Assembly: GCA_026929865.2 (NCBI GenBank)
Contig: CM049395.1
Coordinates: 30,126,001-30,190,000 of the forward strand
Reading direction: 5' to 3'
From: Hyperoplus lanceolatus
Lineage: Eukaryota; Chordata; Actinopteri; Uranoscopiformes; Ammodytidae
Length of the DNA stretch: 64,000 bases
How positions within the stretch are numbered: the first letter of the stretch is position 1; each line of letters starts with the position of its first letter. The notes under the pieces are model-generated. The model saw only the letters and a list, made by a program, of their open reading frames with translations, was not told the DNA's origin and did no database searches. Positions 13,925 through 26,350 of the stretch are shown here, in pieces. A program made the translations under genes and the position numbers.

Positions 13925-14356
13925 TTAAGTCTCCTCTTTAGCAGGTAAAATGCATGCTCCATAGCGTTTAAGTCTGGAGATTGACCTGGCCAGTCTAAAA
14001 CCTTCCACTTTGTGCCCCTGATTAACTCCTTTGTTGCGTTTTGGGTCATTATCTTGCTGCATGATGGAGGATCTTCCAATCAGTTTGGTTGCATCTTTCC
14101 TTAAATAGTCAGACAAAATGTTTCTGTAAACTTTTGAGTTCATTTTGCTGTTGCCATCATGTGCTACATCATCAATGAAGAATAATGAGCCATTCCCAGA
14201 AGAAGCCATGCAAGTCCAAGCCATGACATTGCCTCCACCGTGTTTCACAGATGAGCCTGTATGTTTGGGATCATGAGTAGATCCTTTCTGTCTATAAACT
14301 TTAGCCTTTCCATCACTTTGGTAAAGGTTAATCTTGACAACAACACAGTAACACAT
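13925..14356 (-). pseudogene. Tc1 transposase C-terminal remnant, left arm
   Basis: A 143-codon open frame matching the middle to C-terminal part of Tc1 transposases: the KHGGGNVMAWTCMASSG block, the FIDDV block and QQDNDPK with the second Asp of the DDE triad. The frame then shifts, ending in nonsense-like sequence (RLKRYGACILPAKEET), so the last catalytic Glu block is lost. The N-terminal paired-type helix-turn-helix is missing. It reads away from the palindrome centre toward the left terminus. Confidence 0.85.
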
Positions 14357-14770
14357 GATGGCAACAGCAAAATTAAAATTAACTTAAAAGTCTACAGAAA
14401 CATTCGGTCTGCCAATTTAAAGAAAGATGCAACCAAACTGATTGGAAGATGCTCCATCATGCAGCAAGATAATGATCCAAAAAAACTGCAAAAACAACAA
14501 AGGAGTTAATCAAGGGCAAGAAATGGAAAGTTTTAGACTGGCCAAGTCAATCTCCAGACTTAAACGCTATAGAGCATGCATGTTACCTGCTAAAGAGGAG
14601 ACCGAAGGGAGTAACCCCCCAAAACAAACGGCAACTGAATGAGGCTGCGGTGAAAGCCTGGAAAAGCATCACAAAAGAAGAATGCAAACATTTTGTGATG
14701 TCAATGGGTCACAGGCTTGATGCAGTTATTGCAAGCAAAGTATTTGCGACAAAATATTATGGTTTATTTA
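14348..14770 (+). pseudogene. Tc1 transposase C-terminal remnant, right arm
   Basis: The mirror copy of the left-arm transposase piece. HDGNSKIK...KDATKLIGRCSIMQQDNDPK is followed by a frame change (QGQEMESFRLAKSISRLK) and a second change back to VKAWKSITKEECKHFVMSMG and HRLDAVIASKVFATKYY. At least two frame breaks are visible. Confidence 0.8.
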
Positions 14771-15016
14771 CTTTAATTTACTTAAAGTCTATCTGTTCCA
14801 ATACTTTTGCTTGCCTAAAAATGTGGTGTTCCTTTTCAAAAAATGATATCTTCTCAGTTGTGTATCAGATCCAGATGTGAATACCTGGAAATGAAAGCTG
14901 AAATGTTGAGCTATTGTCTCATATTCATCTTTTGGTGTCAAACCCAAATGTTTCCAGTCTACAGCAAAAATAAAGGAATTGGCCTCACTGTTCCGATACT
15001 TATGGAGGGGACTGTA

Positions 15017-15699
15017 TCTTCCTCCACCACCTCTCTTCCCCGCCCATCCTCAAAGATTTGACTTGTTTTTGCATCAACAGGATGATGACTGTCTAATCAT
15101 CTGCTATTGAACATAAATCTTGAATGCAGTTAATTTTACAGGAAGGCGGCCATATATTATGTATGAGCTCTAACTCTAGGTCAAAACCTCCATTGTATTA
15201 ACATTGCGCAAATTGTTGTGCTTCAGGTGTTCGTGCCTTATCATTTTATTTTTGACTGTGTTATTATGTAACTTTCATAGAGGAAACAGAGCCACACACT
15301 TTGCATTAATTGATTAACTGCATAGTTCCTTGTCCTTGGGGGAGGTGTGTGTTAGAGCCGAGCGAGCATTGGTAAAATTTCAGGATATTGGAAATTTGTT
15401 TCATCACAGCAGGAAGGAACACGCAGTGAGTAAAAAATAAATAACCAGAGGCATAACATTTGAATTTTACCAAATATAAACCCCTCGCCCACCCACCCTT
15501 GTTTCTATAATGGGAAGAGAGCTGTTGTAGGTGGATGGCTGAATGTGATTAATGCTGATGCTTTGTGTCTAACAAGTTGCATAATCATAAATGGGATTGG
15601 CCTGTAACAAAAACTCTCACTCTCTCAGTTTATAGAAGTGTTAGTATATAAGAAAAAACATATTCAATGTGTCCATATTATGACATGAGGTTTGCAAAT
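15017..15699. other. Intronic DNA, nothing recognised
   Basis: No gene or repeat is identified. Confidence 0.4.
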
Positions 15700-15702
15700 C
15701 AT

Positions 15703-16944
15703 AGGCCCTGTTTCCACCTGCGATTATGATGTGATTTTGGTAATCTGCTCACAAGTGGCCAGCTCTCAGTCCGTGTGTTCACACCTGTCTTTCCACATGC
15801 GACTTCTTTGACCAGCTGTGATCCAATTCCATTTACCCGCTCTGTATGTAAATCAACACGTACATCATTTCCGTTTGCATTGCTGTTTTTAGTCTTAGGG
15901 GAGTAAGTCATTACGCCACTTTGGCTGGTGAAAGATGTGAGCTCGCTGGGATGCTATTCTAACGTCTGCCTCTGGTACACAAACTCTCGTCACAACCATA
16001 GATAGTAAATAATATGGATGTAGCATCCGGGCTGACCTCAGTTATTCACACGGCATCCAATAATCCTGGTTTGTGCATGTAGCCATTTTGTGAGATTTTT
16101 ACTCTGCCTCACGTCGGGGGGAGGGAGATAGCTGACGTATACCTCCGAGGCAAAGTGAGGGACAAGGAGCGGAGAGCTGTCACTCAAGAGATCGCGCCAA
16201 TACATTTTAACCTCCAAAAGAATAAAAACTAGCGTGGTCCAAACAAATTCACCCCCCTCAGTGTTGTCATGAATATATGACTTAAACATACAGACTAAAA
16301 TGGTTTTGTGGACCAGGCTGTAAATAGGTTTGATAAGACTTTGAAAACGGCCTGTCTAACAAGTGAGTCAAAGAAAAATTACTCAGTCTTGGTACCACCC
16401 CCAGTGGCCCTTCCGGTCTACTACAGTTGTGGTCACTTCCTTATTGGATGCTCGTAAAAATCGCTGAGGTTGGGGCTTGGTCACAACCACCTGCACGTGG
16501 CTTTCTAAATGAACGTAGTGAAGTTACTGCTTGTGTAAACAGAACATATCCTGTACGCCTTCACATGTGTTACGTATTTCACGTGTTATCAGATATGAAA
16601 ACGGAGGACAGATAGCTTGTCATTTGCAATACTTTTAACTGTGCTCACACTAAAACCTTTAGTTGCAGCCATGTTGCTGCCAGTGATGCATTTTCTATGT
16701 ATTTCCGCTCAGGAAGGGGTCGGCAGTTGAGTAGGCGGTCCCTAATGCGGACAAAAGTCGCATAGCTGTTTCCACTACTATTTGAATACGGACACATCGG
16801 ACACGAGACGTAAACCACCTCCGAATGTGGTTTTTGTGATCCGATCTCAATGCGTCTTGAGAGTGTTTCCACCTATAGTTAGAGCTGTCTTCATGTGATC
16901 AGATGACAAAAAACAGATATTAATGCCAAGTGGAAACGGGGTCA
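15703..16944 (+). mobile_element. Terminal-inverted-repeat element (GTTTCCAC ends), split by a second repeat
   Basis: The left end GGCCCTGTTTCCACCTG pairs with the complement of the right end, GACCCCGTTTCCACTTG. This style of end is common among fish hAT-type MITEs. The interior block from about 15890 (TAGTCTTAGG...GGCTGGTGAAAGATGTGAGC) resumes after the inserted repeat as GTGTAAACAGAACATATCCTG and CGCCTTCAC. A related interior occurs at 49155-49350 inside an element with different ends. Without the 491-bp insertion the element is about 750 bp. No transposase was found, and the target duplication is unclear (TCATA is present at both ends). Confidence 0.65.
15991..16481 (+). repeat. Dispersed repeat, copy 2 (nested)
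   Basis: A close copy of 2423-2943 in the same orientation, 491 bp, with a short internal deletion relative to copy 1. GTCACAACCA occurs at both its left edge (15989-15998) and its right edge (16480-16489), which may be a target duplication or may overlap the element's own first bases. It interrupts the 15703-16944 element. Confidence 0.7.
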
Positions 16945-18020
16945 TACTTAAAACACACGTAGGGTGCAGCAGAAATGCATGGTTTTTAAATTACTATCTC
17001 TCATGTGGTGGTAGGGGTCTGTGCTACTTGATGTCAACATGAAATATTATAGCTGATGATATTTCAACATAGTAGTATCATGTAGAAGGCACTACTAGTG
17101 ATATAATTTACTGTAGACATCTCTGTTTCCTCCTTCCCTCTCTTCTCTCCTCCCCACTCAGGGAGCCTTGGTGACACAGTGGAACCTCCTCCTTTTCTCC
17201 TCTGGATGATGTCTGAAATGGTATGTAGGCTGAGTTTAAAAGGCTTAACACTATAGTTGATATTAAGGTGGGATGAATGACAGGAAGAGACATGCCTGCC
17301 TGAGTGTGCATGCTGCTTCTTTTCATGTTTCACCTCAAACTGGATATAGCTGTAGACAGGACCAGCAGCATCTCTCCATTGATGGATGATGTTTGCCCAC
17401 TAGAGCAAAAGGAATCAACAACATTTTAGGAAAAATCACGAAGGGGAATGTCTGTTTCTGAATAATTATTTGAAGTAAGTTGAAGTAAAATCCTGTAGAG
17501 GTGTCCCTGACTGAGAATTGGCATAGTCGAATCTGATTGTTCTAATTGTGCCAATAGTGGATTAATCGAAGAATCACAGCTTTTTTTTCCTGCTCATTGA
17601 TCCATATTCTCATTCGTGACATAGTGTCCATTTTTTTCCACACCAGTCGAAGGGGCTAATGTATTATACTTGGCTGATATTAATACCACAATAGGCAATG
17701 TATCATGATTAATTGGGATAAACTAAGCAATTCACTGTAAAATCAGACATTCATTACTCCTATATAGCCGGAAGAGAATTATTCTTGTTTTGAGACTATT
17801 TGAATGTGAGATTGTCAGTGGAATTGGGCTCCTTCGCTCGAATTGTCCACTTTTCGGGATTATCTCTAAAATCTTGTGAATCCAATATTCCTATGGAGCA
17901 GTCATGCTCATTGATAAGTATTACTAGTATAAAGGCAACATCCTGCTCCTTTCAGCCTGATGCCTACATGCTTTGGAAATTTCATTAACACAGATGCTAC
18001 TCATATCAAGGGATAAAAAG
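16945..18020. other. Intronic DNA, nothing recognised
   Basis: No gene or repeat is recognised. The minus frames at 17064-17333 look like chance. Confidence 0.4.
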
Positions 18021-18667
18021 ATTTCACACTGTGAAGCGTGAAGTCCTGCTGTCAGAAATTAGTAGACCATCAAAGTGGCACCGAAAACCCGAAAATGGAG
18101 TTTGCCGATTCAGGCAGCTACAGTCTTCCCGTCGCGGCCAAAAAAGTGCAAAGAACACACCGAGCCGACTGCTGATTTTCCGTACGCTCTGCGCTTGTGC
18201 GGGACGTAATGTCTCCATAACAGCAGGCGGCGCTAATCTGTATTGTGGCCCGAAAAAATACGGAAGCCGGAAATGATGGGACGGCTCTCTAGACCATAAA
18301 CATAGATAGAAATATGTATTTATATTTATGGACCATAAAGAGCACCATTTTTAGCAGAGAGTGTCGAGCAGTCAACAAGGGTTGATGCATGTGAGTACTC
18401 GCTGAACGAAACAAACAAACACATTAAAACAATGGGTAACTGTTGTTAGCTGTTTTTGCTACCCGCCTCACTTCCGGGCTTCACTGATTCGCTAGCCCTC
18501 CACAAATCAAATTGCTCCAAAAGACTGCCCGCAGCCGATCGGCTCAAAAGAAGCCCAACGACATCTACGACGACCGATTTCACGGCACACACCACAGAAC
18601 AGATTCGTGTCCCCGCCCCCTCCAGACTCTATGACGGCGATTATCGGGCCGGTGTGTCCGGGCCTTA
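18020..18667. mobile_element. Probable GC-rich transposon insertion, family unassigned
   Basis: Two GC-rich, CpG-bearing blocks (18030-18290 and 18465-18667) stand out from the AT-rich intron and look like interiors of fish MITEs. The right edge GTGTCCGGGCCTTAATAA resembles a transposon terminus, but I found no partner end on the left. The open frames in this region (18031-18276, 18456-18668, and the minus frames) are not convincing genes. Confidence 0.35.
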
Positions 18668-21663
18668 ATAATCGCAGAGCCGTACCATAACAAAAATAAG
18701 GATTGACTGTTTGATGTGTAGTGAAACTCCCACAGATATTTGTGCCAAAGGGAAGTGGTTCATGACTATAATGGGGCTTGAGAAAATACTCCACCATACA
18801 GTGGGTGATGATGTTACACTGTCAGCTGTTTTAACGGAGCATGTTCTCCTGGACAGACTTGCATAATCACCCAGAGGCAACTGCTCTCAGTCAATGGGTG
18901 GCCGCAATAATGCACCTCACATTGATTTGGTGAGCAGAATATAAATGTTGCACTAGATCTTCGCATTCATTCAGTTGATGGCATTGTAATTACAACAATT
19001 AGAATAAGGGTTTTTCTCACTGTGAGGAGAGGGACATTTCTAGATGAAACTGGTGAAGGCCACACAATCACTAAAGCACTTGTAACTGTCATATGTCAGT
19101 GGTTCTTAAATGAGTTCCAATGTTTCAGTTTAAGCCAAAACCATAAAAACATCTCAGAGAAGGTTGTGTCAGGCTTCTAAAAGACGTAGTAGCTTTGCAC
19201 CATGTGTAGAAAAACTCTGATGCCCTCTAGGCAGCTATTTGAGGAGCTTAATGCAGCTTAAGTATGCATAGACAAAGCCACAGACTTGACTTGCACTCTG
19301 AGACACTCCACAGATAGAAAGGATAAAAAAGTAATTCATGATTTTTATCTGCCTCTCTCTGCGATTAATTAATTGAACCAGCAGGTCTAGGCTATACACA
19401 AGGAGTGTATGAGTATTAAGCTGTTATTTCTTTGTGCTGCTCAGTTCAGCAGCATACAAAAAATTAAATCCTGTAGCACTTGTAGTAAGTGAGCATTTAT
19501 TGATCCTTTTGGTCTCAGCACCACTTCTTCATGGTCTTTCCATCACATAATCCAAGCAATCACCAACTGTGTCATTGTCATTGTGAGTGTGTCATTTCGC
19601 CGAGTGTAGTGTTTATTCTCTCTGCTCATCCCACATTCTCTAAATGTGTGTAATTCCTCTCATGCAGTTCCACTGATTGTCCCCCCGTCGCTCTTCCCCG
19701 CAGTGATTGGGACACTTTTTATACACTTGTCTTTTTTCCCCCCACTGTTCCCAGTAGCAGTGTGAAAAGTCTCAATTTCATCCTCAGTTTTCCTCTGCAT
19801 TTTTTTGTTTTGTTACAGAAAGAAACAATATGGTTATTAACGCAAAACGGTGCCATGGGATGTGCGATAGTAGAGCTTTTTTTTCCATTGATGCAGTTTC
19901 ATTGTGAATGTGATGATTTGTTTTTAAATTGGACCTATTTAGTCTGGACCACGGTTGCTGCTAATTTGAAGGGACACAAGCATGCAAATTATGTTAGGGA
20001 GACCACAATATGTCTGCTTAGAGATAAACAGTGGGACATTAAACAAGAGAATATTAAAAGGTGGTACCAGTATTGACTCGCCATCCTCCAGGCTCAAAGT
20101 AATGCTGGTTTTGTTTTTGTATCTCCTGCTATTGTTGCTGTCACTTCTGATAATATTGTACGTGACAAAGTTTCTTCAATTGATGTGATCCTGGATTGGA
20201 GCGAAATATCAAAAAATAAGTTGTGGGTCTGTCCAGGTAATCTGATAGTCCAACCTTTCGTGAATGTTGACAATTTTGCCCTTTGCTTGGAGGTAAGATT
20301 AAAACTTTGTGCACCTTTTAATGACGCAAATAACCCCTCACTGCACTGGAGAAAAACATTAAGCTGGGGTATCATCCAAAGGTTTCTGAAGGGAATAGCA
20401 TTGACTAAACCCTCTGCATTCCGCACTTAAACACACATCATAGGCTTCATGTCAGTAGTGAAAGAAGCATCAAAAGTAGTGTGGCGTTTTTTTGTTGTGC
20501 AGACAAAAATATAAGGGAATAGATCAGGGGTGGATATTTTAGCGTTAAAAAAAGGCTACACTGATCATCACATTTGTCCCTTTTAGCTAGCATGGATAGT
20601 GATGAATCCCATGTTGTGGAGAGATGGAGGACCTGTCTCTCAATTGGAGCCCTCCCAACCCAGTGGAAAGGCTGGGCAAGCCAAAAATTGCGAGCATTAA
20701 AATAAAATGCCAACAAAATTGTGAAAGAGAGTTCCCCTAAAAAGAAAAGGGATGTTTTTGTAATGTAGAAGCAAGTTTGAGGCATGTAAGCTGCCCTATG
20801 TTTAAAGCCCGCTACGATCTGGCAGGAGTTACTCCTCTAATATGCAATGGTCATTAATGATTTGAAGCCTGCTTGCACTAGAATGGAAGAAATATGATAA
20901 TAACTTAATTTAAATCAGGTCACACTACATGGATCAGAAATTCCATAACAAAGATAAAACCACATACAGTTGTCTATTGCGTTTTGATCTGTACTGTACC
21001 CCTCCCTGTGCTGCCGGATAAAGCAGCGCACAGTACACACAAAGTGCACACTGACCCACTTTTACCACATATAGGGCATATCAATAATTCATTGTATATA
21101 TGTTCCTCCCACTGTATACGTGTGTGTGTGTTTGTCAGAGTGCCGTTGGTGATTTTGGCCTTTGGTTTAATTCAGGGAAAAGATTAATGAGCAAGAGGCT
21201 CGACAAATTCAACATCCAGCTTGTGGGTTGGGGGCTGTAAGGCCTCTAGTGATGTTCTCTCCCACGATGAGTCATATCAAGAGTTATATTTACTCATTTT
21301 GCACATTTGATTGAATTGTTTGTTGTTGAGAAGATTAGTTGTTGGAATATACTGTTAACATTCTATCATATTAACATATTTTGTCCTGGTTGATTTGGCG
21401 ACGCCTGTGGTTGCTTGCAGTAACTACATGTGTTTGTTTTAATAGTACAAAGTTCTACTGAAAAGAACTTGTATCGTCCAGTTAGTGCAGCAAACCCACC
21501 TTGAGCTGCCCCTTTGTCAGAAACAGAAAATGAGCATTGGTGAGTGTAACGATACAGCTTTTAGGTTCAAGGTTCAGCTTTCTTGACATTATACAATACA
21601 GAATTGCAGAATGAAATGCAGTTGCAGTGCACTACCCTACACACAGAGAAACTGTATACATAT
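18668..21663. other. Intronic DNA, nothing recognised
   Basis: About 3 kb without a recognisable gene or element. Frames at 19762-20076, 20094-20430 and 20447-20785 have no family resemblance or coding features that I can see. Confidence 0.45.
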
Positions 21664-21664
21664 A

Positions 21665-22936
21665 GGGGAGAGTGGCCTAAGTTGTGCCACTTTTTACTCA
21701 AAGTGATTTTAAAGTGAGGCATTGACAGTTATGTCCCCAATTAAATATGTACATATATTTCAGGATGTTGTGCATCACTGGCAATAAAAACTTTGGATCT
21801 GTAATAAACTGTTTAAGAAATATAGCTTTCGGAAAAAAAGTTGTCTTGTCTTGTCGGTGTGGTGTAAGTTGTGCCACAAGAGAGAATACCATGGGGTAAA
21901 TTGTGCCATTGATATATATCTCATAAACTGTAATGCAAGACAAATCCAAAAGACAATTACTTATTTAAGGTTTATTTAAAGTAAATAAAGTAAATATTTT
22001 ACAAAGATTGAAGGTCAATTTTCTTAAACAAGGCCTAGCAGATCTAGTTGGTTTTGCCTGCAAAGCTCACAATGACAAAGTCACCATCATCATCTTTCTG
22101 GCCATCTGAACTCTCATCAGTGGTGTCGTTAAGTGGAATGGAGATGTCAGTCTCTTCTGAGCTACTGTAGACAATCACTTTCTTTTTGGTGACCAGCGTA
22201 TACAGCCATGCCACTGGCAAGACTCTCAGAAATGTACTTCGCACTAGCTGCTCCGTGCTTGTGACTGCCACCTGACAAATGTGATTCCCCCTCCATGTCT
22301 GCCTTTAAATCAAGGCTCAAAACACATCTGTACACCATGGTATTCCCTCCCCATTAACTATCTTACCTATGCACTACTATCATTGTTTATATTTGTGGAT
22401 GTATGGGCTTTATGTCTTTTATTTTTGTTATTGTTATTTTACCTTCATTGTTTACCTACTGAATGCACTATGTACAGCACTTTGGACAGTGCAAACTGTC
22501 ATAAATGTGCTTTTATAAATATATTTTACTTACTTACTTATAACTCACCTAGGCCCTTTGGCACAAATCACCCCAACCCCAGAATTTTGGATAATAGGCA
22601 TGATGCAGCAGTTTAGGGCTGACATCGTGCTCAAAGTGTAGCATACTAAAGCACTAAAACATGTGTATATAAAAAATGTTTTCGAAACTTCTCTATAATT
22701 TTTTGGAGACAATAATCAAAAAACCTTGATCATGGAAATTTTACTTTGAAAGGCAAAAAAACTTATTTTTTTTAGCTTAAATGTGTTTAATCTTATTCCC
22801 TGTGTCTCTCTTCTTAACAGGATGAGTCAAATGGATGGCTCTTTTTAAATATGTGGTCACATTTTCAATTTCTTCCACGGTTTTCTATAAGGGGTGGCAC
22901 AACTTCCCCACCGGCACAATTTAGGCCACTCTCCCC
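21665..22936 (+). mobile_element. Mariner-type non-autonomous element with TA target duplication
   Basis: The left end GGGGAGAGTGGCCTAAGTTG (from 21665) pairs with AGGCCACTCTCCCC ending at 22936, and TA sits directly outside each end. This terminus (GGGGAGAGTGG..TAAGTTG) is one I associate with fish mariner-like elements. A minus frame at 22271-22044 is acidic at its C-terminus (SSSEETDISIPLNDTTDESS, then DFVIVSFAGKTN) and may be a transposase scrap. A LINE/SINE tail is inserted at about 22298-22541. Confidence 0.75.
22298..22541 (+). mobile_element. LINE/SINE 3' tail with (ACTT)n end, nested in the mariner-type element
   Basis: GCCTTTAAATCAAGGCTCAA, then AACACATCTGT, GCACTTTGGACAGTG and ATAAATGTGCTTTTATAAAT, ending in TTACTTACTTACTTA. 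This arrangement matches the 3' tails of L2-type fish LINEs and the SINEs that borrow them. It holds only non-coding tail sequence. Confidence 0.65.
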
Positions 22937-24654
22937 TACAGTATATTTCAGTATTTTATATTAAAAATAAAACCTTAAATTAGACAATGAAATATAAAGT
23001 AGCACTAAAGGATGAAATAAAAAGGGTAACTAAATTATTTACAAGAAAGATATGCAGTTACCATTAATAAATGGTGTTAAAATGTTTAATTTGAGTTTAG
23101 TTCACAGTGCCAAGGATTTCAGAGATTAATCATAACCATAAGACAAGTGGGCATAGGTGCCACATTAGCATGGTGTTGAATCTGACCTTGCAAGAGCCGA
23201 GAGTGGACAGATAACGAGCCCAAGGTCCTAAAAGAAGCCAATTAGCTCTAATAAGCTACAGTTTCTGGCAACTTGGGGGGGCAGGCTGGAGTGCACTTAT
23301 ACTGTATACTGCACACTCTTCTCTCACTATCCATTTTCCCTCCTGGCTCCTACCAACAAGCACATACACACAAATGAAGACACCACAAGTCTGCCTCTGG
23401 GAGATGTTAGCTTGGTCCCTATGGTGACAGTTATTGATCAGCGGATGGTTGCTGCTCCAGTTTGGTCCCTCTGTCAGGAGAACGCATTACTCCACTGCTG
23501 CTCTCATTCCAGCTAATGTAAACACAGGGAAGGGTGGAGGAAAGGTTGGAGTAGGAGGAAGGAAAAACACTAACTGTGAGTCAGTCCACCTTCCAAGCTT
23601 CTCCCTTCATCTGAAAGGGAATTAGTGTTATATTTTGGGTGTGCTTTGGTCACTTGTTTTTTTTATATTATTATCCAGCCTGTCACTATTGCATGATTTA
23701 GATCCGAACAATAACAGCATATTCTACCATGTGTAGCATTTCAAATATGTCCCCTTGAAGCGTCCAGCATACTAAATACTCCGTTAATGGAATACGGTGT
23801 GTCATACCAATTTGGCTTAAGTTGGGTACGAAACGTTTTTGTTTTGACCTTCTCTCAACACTAGCAGCTGTATAGTTTGAGCCTTATATTGTTGTTATGT
23901 TTTTATTTTCTTACCATAAGCATTTATGGCTGAGGTTGTGTTCTCTACAGTCTCATGCTTGTTGTTGTTGAGTTTTTTTTATGTAGATTAAATTGTTGTA
24001 TTTAATATGCCACCAGGTACTTGCTTCAAAAAGATAAGACAGTTTAATTAGTAGTTGCATTTGGCCTCAATCATATTAATCCCTTAACAGCATCCTGTCT
24101 TGTGAGATGCATGTAAATGAGGCCTTTGTTGCATACGCCTAATCTTTGACTCGGAGCTTGAAAATAGTGTAGATTAAAGTGTGTGTGATCAAAAATTGTG
24201 TAGATAATAAGTTCTTCTCAGTTTATACATTCTAGAATGGTATTGAAACATTTATTAAATACTGTCAATACACACCTGCAGGCTTAAACAATTGCTCCAA
24301 ATCTGTGTTGAACTTTGAGGCAAAAATTTGAAAATGTATTCAATTTGAAACTAATACACAATATATTAGTCTCTTTTTTCAATCTGATAAAATTCCAGAT
24401 AATTTTCCCCAATCGTGAAACGGAGTACACGTGTTATCAGTGATTCTGTGTTCATGCACCTCGAATTTTTTCGTAGTGTTCTACCTAATCGTATTTGGGC
24501 AGATGGTTGATAGATTTTGCATGCAGCAATTGTACGTACAAGACAACCATCGAGATAAGGCTTGATGATTGCCTTCATGTATGGGGCTGCCACCCGCTCT
24601 CCCGTTTAACTCGCAAAAGGGATTGTGCTTCTTCTCTGATGAAGAAAAATGTAC
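22937..24654. other. Intronic DNA, possible transposon edge near the right end
   Basis: No gene is recognised. Bases about 24480-24654 have CG-containing, MITE-like sequence adjoining the repeat at 24655 and may belong to it. Confidence 0.4.
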
Positions 24655-25130
24655 TCGGTACTTCTCCGTTGGGGTTCCAGCCGTCTGAAAGAGTGCCGAA
24701 AAGGTGGAGCGACACACTGCCGTCCGTTGACTGGTCGAAAGAAACATTTCCGCATTAAATCGCCGTGTATAGTCACCTCGGCAAGAGTGAAGAGAGTCTT
24801 GTGTTTAGCGAAAAATGAAGGTGCAGCACTATGTTTATTGTGTGGTGTTTTTCCCCTTCATTATTTTAATCATAGGGCTACACTGTGTCCCACTGCTACG
24901 ATGTAGAGGGATAAAGGATTTTTGGAGGGGGAAATACGTATACTGAATAGAAGTTTAACCAATGATAGATTTGATGCCCACTTTTGTTATTTGTGGGCCA
25001 CAGATTCAGTTATTTCACTGTTGGTTTGGTGTTTAAATGCAGATAGAGAACAAAATATTTATTTTATTTTATTTAACCTTTATATAACCAGGAGAAGTCT
25101 CATTGAGATTAAAATCTTTTTACAATAGAG
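24655..25130 (+). repeat. hAT-type MITE-derived repeat, copy L
   Basis: About 476 bp nearly matching 27183-27660 in the same orientation. It runs from TCGGTACTTCTC through GTGCCGAAAAGG, TAGTCACCTCGGCAAGAGT and GGCTACACTGTGTCCCACTG to the TTTAACC/ATTGAGATTAAAA tail. The first 270 bp also match, in reverse, the interior of the element ending at 27156. The outer end is missing. Confidence 0.75.
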
Positions 25131-26054
25131 TCCTGACCAAGAAAAATGCAATTTCACACCAAAGAATACACAAGACTGAGAAAATTGAATGGGAACAAAC
25201 TTAAGACACTGATTGTATTATGTGATTCACTGCTGATACAACACACACAAAAAGCGCATTTTCCCCAATTGTGATCCGATCCCTGCTCTGAAATTGAAAA
25301 GATAAACAGCGGTGTTGACCACAGTCTGTTTATCCCTGAAATCTCTCGGGGATGAGGCGTGACATTTGTGTAATGAAGACCAAGTATGGGTTTTGTGCCC
25401 GATACCTTTGTGCAGTGCGATACGAGACGCAGACTTGTGATATTTTCTGACTTATCTGCCGTGAGATGTGGCTGAGCCGAGGCCACAAAAGGAGAAGGGC
25501 TTTGCCATTGACCATTATTGAAGCCTCTTTTTCACGTGTTTGCTCTGTGCCTCAGAATCGTTAGAGAGAGAAAGAGGCCAGAGTTGTGCTATTGTCTGAC
25601 TCTCGAGGTGCCAATAAAAATGATTTTGTATGCGTAAAGGTATTCACATAAAGGTTAAAGAAGAGCTTTGTTGCTGGTGGGTCAATGGCTTGAGAATCTC
25701 ATTAAGTTGCTGTCTCTTAAGGCCTGGAAGCCAGGAAGCAAGTCATTAAACCTCCTACTGAGACTACATACTCACTAAAGCTACGTGTTTTTCTTCTTTG
25801 GCTGTTCACTTTTTTTTATTCAATTTGGACAAAATAAGATTCCACTGGGAACTGCTCAAGTTCCTGAAATGACCCACATGTGCCGCAGAACAATCACACG
25901 CAGCACACTGTCGCACAAAGGCCACTGAGGTCAGCATTTTTAAGGTTTCATTTATAAGATGAAATGCAGAAGGGGGCAGAGAAGGATGAGAAGAAAGAGT
26001 GACACATTTTTATTTGTGGGCTTTGGGGAGCACTGGTTGCTGCTTCTGTACCTT

Positions 26055-26055
<1 letters not shown>
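25131..26055. other. Intronic DNA, nothing recognised
   Basis: No gene or repeat is recognised. Confidence 0.4.
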
Positions 26056-26111
<56 letters not shown>

Positions 26112-26116
26112 GTGTG
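26056..26116. repeat. (TG)n microsatellite
   Basis: A nearly pure TG run with one GC interruption. Confidence 0.95.
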
Positions 26117-26350
26117 GATTGCAGATTGTGACGTCTCATCCAACATTTCTTGATGTCAAAGGTTACTTTTACCTATGTCTGTCTAACCGTCTCAGACTAA
26201 AGCAGAATTGTGACAAATGTCGATGTAGAGTGACATAAAAGTCACATTTATTCCGAAACTGATAGTGCAGACTGAGGCTGCATTGCTAAATTCATAGTGT
26301 TTTCTCATGGGCAAATTAGAATTTTGGATTGACTGAAACACAAGATAATA

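Larger units (their letters stand above)
13517..15014. mobile_element. Palindromic (snapback) Tc1-like transposon
   Basis: The element is bounded by TA (515-516 and 15015-15016 in the same series) and by CAGTCCCCTCCATAAGTAT-type inverted ends, a fish Tc1/mariner terminus. The inverted repeats do not stop at the ends. The left arm (13517 to about 14167) and right arm (about 14348 to 15014) are diverged reverse complements along roughly 650 bp, around a unique spacer of about 180 bp. Both arms carry the 3' half of a Tc1 transposase. The minus frame 14356-13925 reads SSVKHGGGNVMAWTCMASS, then FIDDV and MQQDNDPK (the second catalytic Asp region). The + arm reads MQQDNDPK, VKAWKSITKEECK and HRLDAVIASK in broken frames. 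The N-terminal DNA-binding half is absent from both arms, so the element cannot make an active transposase. Confidence 0.9.
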
